The position numbers were made by a program, and so were the translations under genes. A DNA stretch of 64,000 nucleotides, taken from contig JAVHJL010000006.1 of assembly GCA_036971715.1 (NCBI GenBank), forward strand, positions 1,488,001 to 1,552,000. The letters are read 5' to 3'. This DNA comes from Arthrobotrys musiformis. Its lineage: Eukaryota > Ascomycota > Orbiliomycetes > Orbiliales > Orbiliaceae. This document shows, piece after piece, positions 12,155 to 24,400 of the stretch; position 1 is the first letter of the stretch; every line of letters starts with the position of its first letter. The notes under the pieces are model-generated. The model ran no database searches. It was not told the origin of the DNA and saw only the letters and a list, made by a program, of their open reading frames with translations.

Positions 12155-14544
12155 GGTGATCTGTTTGTGGAGAAAGATTTTGGTTAGTAAAAAATGTGTG
12201 GCAAGGATTTTTGTTTGTGCGTGTGTGGTGTTTTTTGGGGGTCAACAGAATCTCACCCCTAGAACTCGGCAAAGGGGTTAGGGATTCTGGTTGAACAACA
12301 GACGAGGAGAAAAGAGAGATCACCAGCCAATCACAAGATATGTAAACAGGTTGATGGCCGTGAGAGCTTCACCAGAGCAAAAAAGGACTAGAGAGCTGAA
12401 ACCCGGTGCCTACACGTAACCCAAAGCTTCCAGAACTAGAAATGGATAACGTTGGTCGTGTACGACACGAATCCTAGGACTGCCCCAAATTTGGCCGTTG
12501 CTAAAAATGCAAAAAATCCTTCCCGGAGAAGCTCGAAAAAAGTCTTCACGGGCGGGATTTCGAGACTTTCAGCTCCCAGACCTCAGAATCCATCAAGCGT
12601 GACGGACCGTAGCTCTGCCTTTCCCTCTCTCGTCTCCTTCGAATCCCCTGAAAAATGAAAAGGAGACAGGGAGAAGCCGTAGAAATCACCTACCAATATC
12701 ACCGAAGAACAACAGCAACGAACGTAACCTCCCCCCTAGACGAAAGACAGCCGAGTTCGAGGACTCGAGGCTTGTCGAAGAAAAAATCCGGGCAGCAACG
12801 GAAACTCAGGCGAGTCACGGGAGACTTCAAGCCTGACCTGCTGGACGGTCAAAAAAAAGATGATGATCTGGCTATCGAGAAGACAGGGTTAGCGTCTGAG
12901 GTGTCTAATCATCCTAATCATGCATAAAGTGGAATGTAGAGTAGGGCAGGTTTTTTTTTTATCCCTCAAATTTAGTGGGTGGGTTTTCGCAACGGCCACT
13001 CAACGCGAGAAAAAAAAAGAATGAAAACAGTCGATGATAATGGCAGCTCGAAGCATTCGAGACGCGAAAAAATGCATCGATAAGTGAATAGATGATGTTC
13101 ATAGACTTGCCTGGTCAAAATATCACGTTTTGCAACGGGTGAACGTGAGATGATGGCTGCCGAAAGCCAAGGAAAACAGGGGGCTTTTTTTGTGGTGGTG
13201 TTTGGAAATGCACGAGTGGGAGTGGGAGGTGGTGAAGAAGAATGAAGATGAAGGGGAAGCTGTGCAAGGTCGGAAGTTAAGGTTGTGCAGGGACGGCTAA
13301 GGTTTGGTTTTGAAGGGGGGGTTGTGAGAAGAAGAGGAAAGGAAGAAAGGAAAACCCAGCAACGGTTTTTGGAATTAATCCCGAAAAATAAAATAAAACA
13401 TCCCACACCCACAACAAGTAAAATGCAATGAACAAATCAGATATCAATGCTCGGCCGCTGCACTGCAGACCCGTAAAATGCAACGGATGGGGGGATGCAC
13501 GCATGTGCTGCCAGGCTCCGAACAGCCCGGCTTCCCCAGTCAATAGGACGGTTTGTTGCAACGTCCCTGACCCACAGGAGCTAGAAGCTCGAAGCTCAAG
13601 TAGGTAGGAAGTAGGTAGCAACCTGGCAAAAATGCAAGAGGGCTGAGGAATGGACGACGATGGGGGGAAAACAACCGGGGAGAAGAATTTGGACAAGCTT
13701 AAAATGGACTGAATCGAGCTGCATCTGAAGCTGCAAGGCTCCTTCGATTGGACTCGCTGGGACTGGCTGGAAAGGTAGGAAAACTCGAGACTACTTACTC
13801 AAAAAACGGACGGTCTGTGTGATTGTGACGTGGCCGTCACGGTATCACCAGCTTCTAGCTTAGGTGCTTCCTAGTCGTAGAGAAGGCTTTAAACGAAACT
13901 TACTTGGCTGCAAGCTGGTATTTATCGATTCCGTTGCTAAAGCGAACGAGATCGATGATGCTTTGGGCCAGAGAGCTTCCTAGTGAGAGAGAGCGATAGG
14001 ACGAAAAAACCACCACGAACGCGATCGGATGGAGCTAAAAACGATCAAGCTTACCCGGGAGGATGAAGCAAGAGCAAAGACAAGAACGAGTAGATGATGG
14101 GAGCGATGAAGTGATGGTTTTTGTGGGAAGCAGAAGCAAGAAATGTTGGTGATGGGAGCTGATGAAGGTGGGAGGATGGGAGGTGGAAGGAGGAAAGAAA
14201 GTGAAGATGGGAGCTGAGTGGGGGTTCTTTTATAACCACCATTTCTCAGCAACAATTTTTCAAATCAATGCGGCCCACAAAAATATTGCTGAGCGTAGAC
14301 GTCTTCGCCTTGTTGTGCCCTACTCTCGTTCCCCTTGAGTCCTACAGCGATAACATGATGAATAATGGCTTCCGACGCATTCTATCTTCGTTTACAGCAG
14401 AGGTGACGTTGTGAATTTTGTTCTTTATCTGTACATACATGTTGAACCAGGCCTATACATGCTTCCCCTCTGTACGGTAAGAGTCCCTGGACAATAGCAG
14501 CTGTAAAATCAAGACATGGTAATGCCCTTTATGGGAGAAAGCCC
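12155..14544. other. Intergenic: promoter and likely spliced 5' leader of the PHD gene
   Basis: 2.4 kb between the start of the PHD gene and the stop of the Ebp1-like gene. On the minus strand it is rich in C/T tracts, as in fungal promoters and leaders. Consensus donors on that strand occur with GTAAGC at 14054, GTAAGT at 13903 and GTAAGT at 13798. I take this as a long, alternatively spliced leader, unproven. A plus-strand open frame at 12655-12927 is Lys/Arg/Ser-rich and shows no family features. Confidence 0.45.
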
Positions 14545-16280
14545 TTACTCATCGGCGGAAGCACCGGCCTTCTTCTTCTTCTTGTTAGCCTTCTTCGGGG
14601 CCCCGATTGGGATCTCGAGGAGCTTGAGGATCTCCTCATCTGTGATCTTCTTATCCGACTTGACCTTCTCCAAATCAATAGCTGGTGGGGCCGTGATGAT
14701 CGAAAGACCCTTCTTGGTAACGGCTATAGAGTTTATTAGTATTCATACTCGGCCTGGGGAGGGGTATAGTGGGGGGTGAGGGAAGGGGAATGCATACCAA
14801 CTACGCTGAAATCCTTCGAGGTGATCTTGCCCTCCTTCTCAACAAGGACTTCATATTGTCTTAGAAGATTGCCTCGGGTACACTCGACCAATCCAAATGC
14901 TGCGGCCTTCTGGTCGCTAAGGTATCTCGAGGAGAATGGGAAGTTTCCAAAGTTGGCCTTGACCTCGGTGAAGGTCTGACGAGAGGATGGTCGCTTCAGC
15001 TGGAAGGTAGTTCCGGTATTTCGGTACAATGTTGGCTTGTGCTCAGAGACTTTCAACTATACGGAAACATTGGGATATCAGCACCATAAGGCCCCCCTCC
15101 TTTCATAGTTCATACGCCGTGGTAATATAGTTCATACCTTGCCACTATCACCGAGGGCAACGGCAACCTCAACACCCCAGACGTCACCGATCTCAGGGTT
15201 TCCTTCACCCTTTGTTCCCTCGGTTGGAGCCAAGATGATCTTCTTCTTGCCTTCGATCTCATTCCTGTCGAATTGGTAGCTGGTGGTGTTCTCAACGAGA
15301 CTGCATCCGTATGTCTTCGCGATGCTGTTGAGGATAGAGTTGATCTTAGTGTGGGTTGGTGGCTTAACCTCCTTGCCCTCTTCAGCACCAGGATGCAGGC
15401 TGGGTGGGAGGATCAATCTCAGGAAGGCCTGGTTGATGTAGTGGGTGGCGAGGAGGAGGTCGGCGACTTCGCCAGTGATCTCAGCTTCAGCACCTTCGGC
15501 GGCTGGAACGACGACGGTGGATCCAACGACGGCAGCGAAGCCATCGATGTGTGCACCGAGTTGGATCTTCAAGACCTGACCGGGCTTGATGGCCCATTCA
15601 GGAGTGTTCGTATCATGTGGGTTAGGGGTGAGAGGTGTGATGATATCATCCGGGGAGACGGTGGTGGGGAAAGAGATGCCTATGATCCCGAGCATAACAA
15701 TCAGCCTTTAGCAAGCTCAAGCCCTCCATATCCATTCTTCTTCCCTCCTTCCAGTTGACAGTTCCAGCAGATGGTATAAGAAAACACACCTTTCTTGATA
15801 TCTTTTCCCTTGAAGACCTTGGAGGTTTCCTCGGTCAACAGCTTATCACCCTCCTCGCAGAGGCTCAAAACGGTAGCACCTTCCTTGACAAGGCTGACGA
15901 CATGGCTCAAGACTTTGTTGGAGATTTCAGCGGCAGTCTTGTATTTGGTGAGGGTATCAGGGTTGGCGAGAGTGTAGTCTGCAAGATCGATCCCAACGAT
16001 AATACGGCATCATTAGCATATGTCTCCATCAATCCATACGAGTCCTCGAGTATTTTATTTATCTCTCTTTCTGCCTCCCCTTCCCGTCTGGATTAAGACT
16101 CGGCCGGCGACTGGGAAAACCACCGACAGCGCTTTCTGGAAGCAAATCGCAGTTGCATTCACCGGTTTCGAGGAGGCATCATGACGAAATCCTTAGATCG
16201 CGGGGTAGCGAAAGAAACCTAAAAAAAAAAAAACTCGACCATCTGGGTACCGTACCGATTTCTTTCTTTTCGTCAGCCAT
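14545..16280 (-). CDS. cdb4: Ebp1/PA2G4-type 'curved DNA-binding protein' (methionine aminopeptidase fold), 397 aa
   Basis: Five exons, in transcript order 16280-16256, 15978-15790, 15679-15138, 15056-14798 and 14723-14545; all phases join. Length (397 aa) matches the family (human PA2G4 has 394). The pita-bread aminopeptidase fold is recognised by TLTKYKTAAEISNKVL near the N-terminus, then GISFPTTVSPDDIITPLTPN, KIQLGAHIDGFAAVVGST and FGLVECTRGNLLRQYEVLVE. The C-terminus is Lys-rich (KKANKKKKKAGASADE), as in Ebp1. In this family the metal ligands of true aminopeptidases are lost; the proteins bind ribosomes, RNA and curved DNA and influence growth. The closest named fungal relative I recall is fission yeast Cdb4. 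The first exon codes only eight residues before a 277-base intron; the start is fixed by MADEKKEI joining to the conserved YTLANPDT. It is transcribed away from the neighbouring phosphatase-fold gene. Confidence 0.93.
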
Positions 16281-17678
16281 TTTGATGGATTGACAAAGGA
16301 TACGCGAGGATAGATGCAGATGCTCCAATTGAGGCTCGGGGGTTGTTCGATGGGGTTTGCAGAGAGGGTGAATCAATCGATCCAGAAACAAGTCTCGTGA
16401 ATGAATTTGGTGGGTGGTCACTAGTCCGAGTTCTGGCTGGTATTTTTCAAGGCGGGCAGTTTTGGGCGTGTTTTTGTGTGTGTCTGCGGCTACAAGCGAA
16501 AATTGCAGTTTCAGCAGCGGGGAAGCAGACTCCAACAGAACTGTATACCTCTATAGTATACCTACCTACCTTATAGCATATAACATACAGGACTCACTGC
16601 TTGGTGGATACGATCAAAGGACGGGCAGCATGGGAGTACTCGTATATATATACTTTCGCAGTCTCTCGTGGGCAGCTGTATAGGGCAGCGTGTACTATGT
16701 GATATGCATATAAATCATTATGAATCGAGCCCAGTCGCAGAATTCTCCAGCCCGCAAACGTCACCGCCAACAGAACATTCATTCATTCATTCTATACTTC
16801 TCGCCATACGTGCATACAATCTGTAACAATGTAGTTTACGGCTGAGAGGAAGCAAGGGCACTTCACCACCTCCGAGCCAGCCAACCATTCTACTATTCCC
16901 ACCAAAATGCCCACTGTGTTCATGGAGAATTCCACCTGTTCCCTCTGGCTCGCTGCATGGGTCATATAAAGTGAACAGTCGTCATCCGGGCCCGCGCCAA
17001 GACAATATCAAAACCGCCGGCTGCCGCCCTCCTCACAATATTAATCTTCCCACACATGTATACATATATCCTTCCTGTTCCTCCCTTGAAACTGCCAATC
17101 GCCACCGTTGTAGATGATTCACATCGTATGATCCTCCCGCTATTACGTTACCCCATAACTTAACTCTGCCCTGTATTGAATTTGGGGGGGCTTTTTTCGG
17201 ACTCGGCGGCAGTCCGGCAAATGCTCAAAAACAAAAATCCAACAGCCCCAACGCATAACCGTTAATCCCTCCCAAACTGCTAAAGGTTTCCCTGTTTCCC
17301 CTCGAGGCCGGTGGGAATGTCGTGTAATTGATATAAATCCGTGATATCGAACCAGCCCGCAGAGACCGCCCGTGGCAGAATCCTGCGATTTGATTCGATA
17401 CACCCTGAATACCGTCTGAAGTAACTATCTCCCGAGGGAAAAACCCCTCTACGAGAAATATACCCCCGGTTGAGGCGCTTTGGTCCTGTGGTTCCTCCTC
17501 GACCGGGCCTTTTCCTGATATATATCCATTTTTATATCCACATTTCCGCGCATATTTAAACATATACCTATCTACCGTTAGATTCTCTATTTACATCCTC
17601 CCATTATAAATCTACCCCGTCTGTAAACCCTCAAGACTATCCCCCGAGTAAGCCACCCCACCCGTACATCCACTCGCA
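16281..17678. other. Divergent promoter region
   Basis: 1.4 kb between the start codons of the Ebp1-like gene (left) and the EEP-family gene (right), so both promoters lie here. No coding potential was seen. Near the right end the plus strand becomes very C/T-rich and poor in G, continuing into the coding region. Confidence 0.6.
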
Positions 17679-18563
17679 ATGCAGCTCCCCTCCACCCCCC
17701 TCCCCCTCCGCATAATAACCCACAACATCCGCTACGCCACAACCTCCCCCTTCCGCGGCGAGGAACCCTGGTCCACCCGTCTCCCCCTCCTGATCTCCCA
17801 ACTCCACTACCTAACCTCCGCCCCACCCTCCACCTCCCCCACCATAATCTGCCTCCAAGAAGTCCTCCACCCCCAGCTCTCCGACATCCTCACAACCCTA
17901 AACTCCACCCTCCCTTCTCACCTCCACTGGTCCTCCATCGGCGTCCACCGCGACGACGGCCACCTCGCCGGCGAGGCATCCCCAATCCTCTACCAACCCC
18001 ACTACCTCCACCCAGAAACAAACACCACAACCTGGCTCTCCCCTACCCCCTCCACCCCCTCAAAGGGCTGGGACGCAGCCAGCATCCGCATCGTAACCCA
18101 CGGAATCTTCACCCACCTCCCCACCTCCAAAAAACTCGCAATCCTCTCAACCCACCTCGACGACCAAGGCCCCATCTCCCGTCTCCACGCCTCAGAAATC
18201 CTCCTAACCCTAACCTCCCAATACTCCCCGCTCCCAATCATCCTAGCCGGCGACTTCAACTCCGAGGTCACACAGGAAGCTTATATCCACCTCACCCGCA
18301 AATCCAGCGGAATCATAGATATAAAACCCCACACACCCAACATCTACGGCGAAGAAAACACCTACACAGGCTTCGGCTACGAAGACGAACCCCAAAAACA
18401 AATAGACTTCATCTTCATCAACGACTCCATCGCCACAAACCCCGACTCACCCCCAAAAAACTGGAAAATAACCGGATACGCCGTCATGCCCAATAAATTC
18501 AACGACATCGGCGTCTTTGTTAGCGATCATAGACCTGTAATCGCTGATTTGGAATTACTCTAA
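17679..18563 (+). CDS. Endonuclease/exonuclease/phosphatase-fold hydrolase (294 aa)
   Basis: A single-exon gene. The EEP signature motifs are in order: THNIRYAT at the N-terminus, the catalytic ICLQEV glutamate (about residue 61), STHLDDQGPISR with the His-Asp pair (about 160), LAGDFNSE (about 194), QIDFIFIND (about 246) and the final SDHRPV (about 286). With Mg2+ such enzymes cut phosphodiester or phosphoester bonds in nucleic acids, inositol phosphates or sphingolipids. The set of motifs and the short length resemble the soluble metal-dependent hydrolase branch and not DNA-repair AP endonucleases; the substrate is not predictable. No signal peptide is seen. Codon use is unlike its neighbours: the sense strand is extremely rich in C (CTC, CCC, TCC, ACC) and poor in G, especially in the first 750 bases. 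This could reflect strong strand-biased mutation, high expression or a different origin. Confidence 0.9.
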   Translation: MQLPSTPLPLRIITHNIRYATTSPFRGEEPWSTRLPLLISQLHYLTSAPPSTSPTIICLQEVLHPQLSDILTTLNSTLPSHLHWSSIGVHRDDGHLAGEASPILYQPHYLHPETNTTTWLSPTPSTPSKGWDAASIRIVTHGIFTHLPTSKKLAILSTHLDDQGPISRLHASEILLTLTSQYSPLPIILAGDFNSEVTQEAYIHLTRKSSGIIDIKPHTPNIYGEENTYTGFGYEDEPQKQIDFIFINDSIATNPDSPPKNWKITGYAVMPNKFNDIGVFVSDHRPVIADLELL

Positions 18564-19329
18564 CCCCGTCCACAAACCCAAAACAAGGAGTAGACATGCG
18601 AAGTTTATCCCGCCAGAGGTAAAGTCTCACCCCGCATCGAACTTCCTCATCCCCAACAAAGCGTCAAAACATCTGCCTAACGCCCTCCTGGCGTCAAATA
18701 GAATGAAAGTAATGCCAAAAATCGATTGGTTTATGATAGAAATTTGTTTTATGATTAAGCAATATGAGACACGTCTGTATCCACAGGCGCCGTCTATACT
18801 ATAGTAATTATATATTTACAATTATCCCTCCTCGACTGTTTTAGTCATAGTTAAACCTCTGAGTTTTTGTTTTCGGTAATAAAAAAAGGAAAGAAAAGGA
18901 GAAGAGACTGTAAGGTTGTTCCCACCCTCGAGAAACAATTTTTTTGGGAACGGGAGATAAGTAAGAGACGCCAAATATACTAGATGCAAAAGGAAGCAGA
19001 AACAAATAAAAAAGACCCTTTTTTTCGGACTCGTCGATCCAGCAGTAAAGAAAAACAAATATAACACCGGTAAAAAATGCAAAGGAAAGAAAAAATGTTA
19101 AAAATAATACGGTAAAAGAAAAAAAATTCCGAACTGATAAAGAAGAGAAGGGAAAGTAACGTGCTAGAAAAAAACGAATATACCCATTATACCACCGCTG
19201 TTAATAAAAATACATATCCAAAAAAACAATCCCATTTTTATCTGTTTTTTTTTTTTTTAATATTAAATTCCCCAATGCAAGTAAGCTCGTGAGCCGTGAG
19301 CATCGTTAGATATCATTAATCAAAAGAGC
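18564..19329. other. Intergenic between convergent genes, A/T-rich
   Basis: About 770 bases between two stop codons. Very A-rich on the plus strand, with many A runs, and a T run at about 19246-19258. It holds the 3' UTRs of both neighbours. No gene was seen. Confidence 0.6.
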
Positions 19330-21450
19330 TCAGCTCATAATCAAAGTCTGGCCGTTCTCCCTCATCATGACTTCCCACGGAACCCCCCTGACGACACCAG
19401 GCTCCGCATCCTCTTCCATTCTCCACACCTTCTCCACAAGCTCATGAGCCTCGAAGACATTACCGAAGCCAATATTAGCCCCCATCATCACCATTCGGTG
19501 TCGGACAGCATGCTTGTCCTCAGGCGTTGCGGCACCGATACCAGCCATGAGCATTGGGAACACAAGGATACTTTCGGAAAGATCACCGATCGGGATCTTG
19601 GAGACGTTGATGATGATGTTCTTAACCCCAGTCTGGATCTTAGGATGCGCCTTATCGTGACCGTAAACGAGCTGGTGAAGTCTCATAATAGCAGCCCACC
19701 TAATGGCATCCGAAGCCGCAGACATCTTTTCGCAAAGGTAAGGGTCCGTCATGGTATTAACACACGGCTTCGGTCTCCAGTTCATCAACCTGGCGTCAAT
19801 GGACATAGCTTTCGACATGAAATTATCAGTCGAAAACTCAGAAACCGAAAATTGACTTCGTTGTTGGGCGAGAATGGCAATCTCGTTGATGATCGAGAAG
19901 AGATCCGAAGCAGTACCGAAGAGAGCATGGGGGACCGGGTTCCGCGGAGCACAGATCATTGGCATCAACTCGTCCGGCCGACTCTCTTCAAACCCCTCCG
20001 GGTAGAGAGATTCCTCCAGCATCGCCGGTTTCGAGAACGACAGGGTGGCCATGGAATCGAAGTAAGCGACGGATTCCAGAAGGAACCTAACCGCAGGAGG
20101 GAAAGGTTTCGACCTTCTTCGAGAATTGATTAGCGAGCAAGCTGCTCTCATATGGAGAGCCCATTTTCTGCTTTTCCCTTCACAGATCTATATTGGTAAA
20201 ATAATTTGTAAATTAGCATAAGCAGCATTAAAAAGTCTATTGTGAAGCAAAATGCTACATACCTCATGCAGACATAGCACCAAAATGGTCGCTAGACCCT
20301 CTACGGCAGCTTCGTCGGATGTCTCGGCCTCACATAACAATACCCTGGTCCGTTCCAATGCCAAGGCCAAGTACTTTGTCATGACGGTTTCGAATTCAGG
20401 GTGGTGTCTTCGTAGGTGACTAGCAGAAAGACCAAGGAGGGCGTAACGCATGGCATGGTGTTCAAAAGCCATGGGCATGAACAAGCTCAGGAACGGATTA
20501 ATCTCGTCAGGCACAACTGACAGGGACCTGGAAACAACACAAGCATAGTGTTGCAGAAGGGTGCTCTCTTCGGAGCCGGTTGCAATGGGTCCCATAGGAA
20601 AGATCGAAGGCGCAAAAATCGAAAGTTCGGGGAAATCGAAGGCATCCTGGAGATGAGATTCTGGCAGGATCCCCGGGGCCATGTAAGGAACCATGAGAGA
20701 AGCTGAGTCCGAAATAGGGCTATCCATGAACCCACGCTGGCAATCCAGACCAAGCCTTGAGCAGTCTCCGCATTTCGGGAGCATCTCGTCGCACTTCTTT
20801 CTCCTATTCTACTGTTAAAACTAATTCTACTGATACTAGTGACCTTTTTTTTCTCGAAAGGGAAAAAAAAAAAGAATTAGAAAATAAAAATTCTTACCTG
20901 GACTTGCAAGAACTGCAGCCGCTGCGGACTCTCTTGTCCTTCAAAGATACAGGGCTTACAATCATACCCGATGTCGGAGCCTGGGCCCTCTCGTAGCGAC
21001 GGAATGATCTCTCAACCTCGCTATCGGAACACGAAGAGTTATCTGACGAATCCGGTGACACCGGGGAGTTCGTCAGAGACGGTGGAGATCCAGCTTCGGA
21101 CTTCAGCACCTTCTCTTTCCTTGGCCATTTTCTGGGTCTCCCCATAGGCTTCTGTGTCCTCGTAATCTGGCAGACAATGCCCAGTCCTAGAGAAACAACC
21201 TGCTGTCAGCGGCCATTATCCCGTAGAGAACGTCACCGCTCTGAGACACATCAAGCACGCAATTGTCACTTACTCGCACATCTGGTGCAATCCTTCTGTC
21301 CGTCTTTGCGGTTACATACTTGTTTCTATATCAAATATTAGTCATCTTTGGCATATCCTTGAAAAACCAATTCTTGGAGTAACCTACAATTGCAGCGCAT
21401 CTATCGCAGGCCCGTAACCTTATTACGGCATTTGACGTCGACGACGACAT
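19330..21450 (-). CDS. Transcription factor with two tandem Zn2Cys6 clusters and a fungal-specific regulatory domain (600 aa)
   Basis: Five exons, in transcript order 21450-21388, 21325-21274, 21186-20898, 20803-20263 and 20187-19330. Both zinc clusters appear only after splicing. Cluster 1: Cys15, 18, 25, 34, 37, 44 (C-x2-C-x6-C-x8-C-x2-C-x6-C). Right after it comes a basic GRPRKWPRK stretch like an AT-hook. Cluster 2: Cys129, 132, 139, 146, 149, 156 (C-x2-C-x6-C-x6-C-x2-C-x6-C), with the classic basic CKSRRKKC. About 85 Ser/Pro-rich residues separate them. The rest matches the fungal_trans_2-type regulatory domain, for example SHLRRHHPEFE, LCLHEICEG and KWALHMRAACSLI. Most proteins of this class have one cluster. 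The fused reading rests on exon 3, which codes for both the end of cluster 1 and the start of cluster 2 in one open frame, so this is not two adjacent genes. Targets are unknown. The 5.4 kb upstream has no gene. Confidence 0.88.
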
Positions 21451-24400
21451 GTTTTGTAAATACTCAAAGATTATTGATGGAAAAAGGTTTTTCCCTTTTT
21501 GCAGTCTAAAGCTGCACTACCTCAGTAGCAAAAAGGAGGACGGGTTCGGATGAATAAGTCGAATAAGTGAATAATGGGGTAACTGTTAGAGTTAAAGAAT
21601 TGCGAAAGAATATATGGAGGAACCCTCCAAGAGAAAAAAATTTTCTTTGGCTGTCTGAAGAAAAAAAAAAGAACCAGCCAGGAACGAGTAGAAAGATGGA
21701 ACGTGCTTCTGAAATATCTCCGCCAAAGGTGGGGAATAAAATCTTATATCGAGAGATCAGTATGGGGATGCCACTTCGATATCAGCGGATCAGACAAGAG
21801 TTATCGGAATATTTCCGTCGGGCGGCTTTGTAGTCACGGGGTTTTGATACGACAGCGATATAACAAGTCGACGCCACCGTGAAGAAATATAAAACTGAGA
21901 ACTGCGCAAGTTTTTTGTTGGAATTGGTATAAAATGTGGTTGTTTGATTTAATGTCGAACCTTGAAGGTCACTCGATAGGAAACCGGTTGGAGAAAAACG
22001 GTTGGAAAGTTCCGATAGACACTCCGGGAGGACAGGCTAAATATTATATGCACCAGACAGGGCCGTAGATATATATGGTGGGCCAAGACCGACCACGATG
22101 GGGATCCAAGCAAGGATGAATCGAGGATCTCAGTGACAAAACGGAAGGTTCGGCTCCCACGTCGAAAGAATTCTACCAGGTAATCGGATCGTAGTGAGAA
22201 AAGACGAGCGTGCTCAATTTCCGCCCCAGAAAAAATAAAATAAAATAAAATAAGAAAAATAGGAAAAATGTTGACTGGGTATATTATGTACTGTGTATGG
22301 TATGGTGTGTATGTTTGTGTGAGCAGACTATGATGTTCTTATCATGGACGACGACCTCTTAGCGGGAGATCGAATGAGGGGACAACCTGCTAGTTTCTTA
22401 TTCGGACTAGCGGTTTCTTTGTTTTTGGGTGTAACCGACGTAACGTTGAGAGTTAACTGGTCCTTGGGGGGGTGTTCAGTGCAGTGGGACGAGGGGGGGA
22501 AGTTTTAGTGCAGTCCCCGCGAAGGCCTCGATGCAATGCACCTAGTAATTATCGAAACAAGGAATAAAAAGCAGTGTGAAGTATCGACGATATGCTTGTT
22601 CCCTTAGCTTGGGGAGGAAGCCCGTCACAGGGATATTCGAAGTCTGAAAGGGTCAATCAGCTGCCGCAAAGGACGAAGGCTTTCCCAGGCAGCCCTAAGC
22701 TAAAAATGTCTGAGAAGACGACGTATTTTTTTTTTTTTTTTCCTTCTCTTTTTTTATTTCACCACCAAGTTCCGGAATCCCCTGGATGGCCTTGCTTCTA
22801 TCGAGACGCCTCAAATGGAGAAGAAATTATGTCAGTGTGCCGCTTCTGAGGCCTGCGGGCGTTAGAGATGTCAGAGGTCTCGAACTACGCTACGATGGAT
22901 TGGAGTCAAGTGGTCGTCTGCACCATTGATTGATCGTTCCTTCAGGCCAGGGAGAGACAAAGTGTTGGCGATGTCTCAAACGGTGTTGTTGACAGGTCGA
23001 ACGCCGCTTTCAACTTAGTTAAGTAGTTAGGCTGCGCTGCTTAACTTGCTTCTCTCAAGAATAAAAAAGGTTTAGAGAGGAAGAAGAAGAGGAAGAAAAA
23101 GAAGATATCGGCGCTTGTTGGGACGATAGAAAGTTCTCCGTAGACGGGCCTTTTTTGTTTCTTTTGTTATTAAATTTGAGCGTCGACTAGTCGTTGACGT
23201 TGACGATGTTGATTGGAATCAGAAGAATCAACCACACAGAAGGCTGTTCAGTTAGAATTTACAAACTTCAAAAGAAAAAAGGATTTCGGTCAAAAGGGCA
23301 GGGGAAAAGGACTGCGGACATGGGCGTCGTTATGTATCATGAGCTGACCTGGGAAGACACACCTAGGAAGGCCCAGTATAAGTGACCCAATAGCAGAGGT
23401 CGTTATTAGAGAGCGAGCGCTCATTGCTGCGCTGCTTCTCGATCCATATCTGCTGTTGCTGCATGTCGAGAAGAGCCTTCAAGCCTTCGCTTTACTTTTT
23501 TTTTTTTTTTTTTTTTTTTCCAGATACCTTCTCTTAGATTCTTTTTCGTTTTTCGTTCTCGTTTTTTCTTCTTCCTAGAGGGTCTTTTCTTTTTCTGAAT
23601 TTAGCGGGTAGCTTCGAGAGCAGTGGTACTTCTACAATGTCGAGTGTGCGCACCACCCATGGCCGCTGGACCCACGTCAAGCTAGTATGTAAGTATGTTC
23701 AGTACATCGCATATACATAAGTCCATGTCGGTATTAATGGTACTCCCCAGTCCCTTTAAGTGGTGTGTGCTTTGCATATGCATTGAGCGCCGTATTTTTC
23801 TGCAAGGACGAGGGAGTCCATCACTTGGAGAACTTCGAGATGCTCTATCTAGCAGAAAAACGACCTAAGCTAATTACATCTCGATCAATTCCAAAATACA
23901 GCTTTCTCGTCGTCAGCATCCAGCTCTATTTCCTGAGCCGAAGGGTCTAGGATGGAAATAGGAACCTTCGCATTCCGATTGATCCAAATAGACAGAAAAA
24001 AATTCTGCCATTGAGGGAGGGAGCCCACTTGCTAGTCGGTCGAGCGACTTCATAACGAAATAAAATATAGTTTTTCCTTTCACAGCTTCCGTACTGTCAT
24101 GCGGCAGCTAGCTTCGATCAACCAGATACCACAACGGTACAACCATCTTTATACCGCATAGCTTTGGGTGTTAATCAACTGCGGGTATTCCATCGTCTTG
24201 AAACAATTTCCCTTAGCCTTCAATTCAAATATCGTTTTTGCTAACACCACTGCAAGACTACCCTATTGACTATTGCCCCTGTTCATCCGTGGAATATTCC
24301 ATGCAGGCCAGTTATAACTACTACTAGTAGCTCTGCTCAGAAAACCTGGTACCTGAGGGATCCTGGGGTACCCCCCACAGGGTGGACTTGCCTTTTCCGC

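Noticed and set aside
12655..12927. 90-codon Lys/Arg-rich open frame
   Set aside because: No conserved motif, and it lies in the presumed leader of the PHD gene on the opposite strand.
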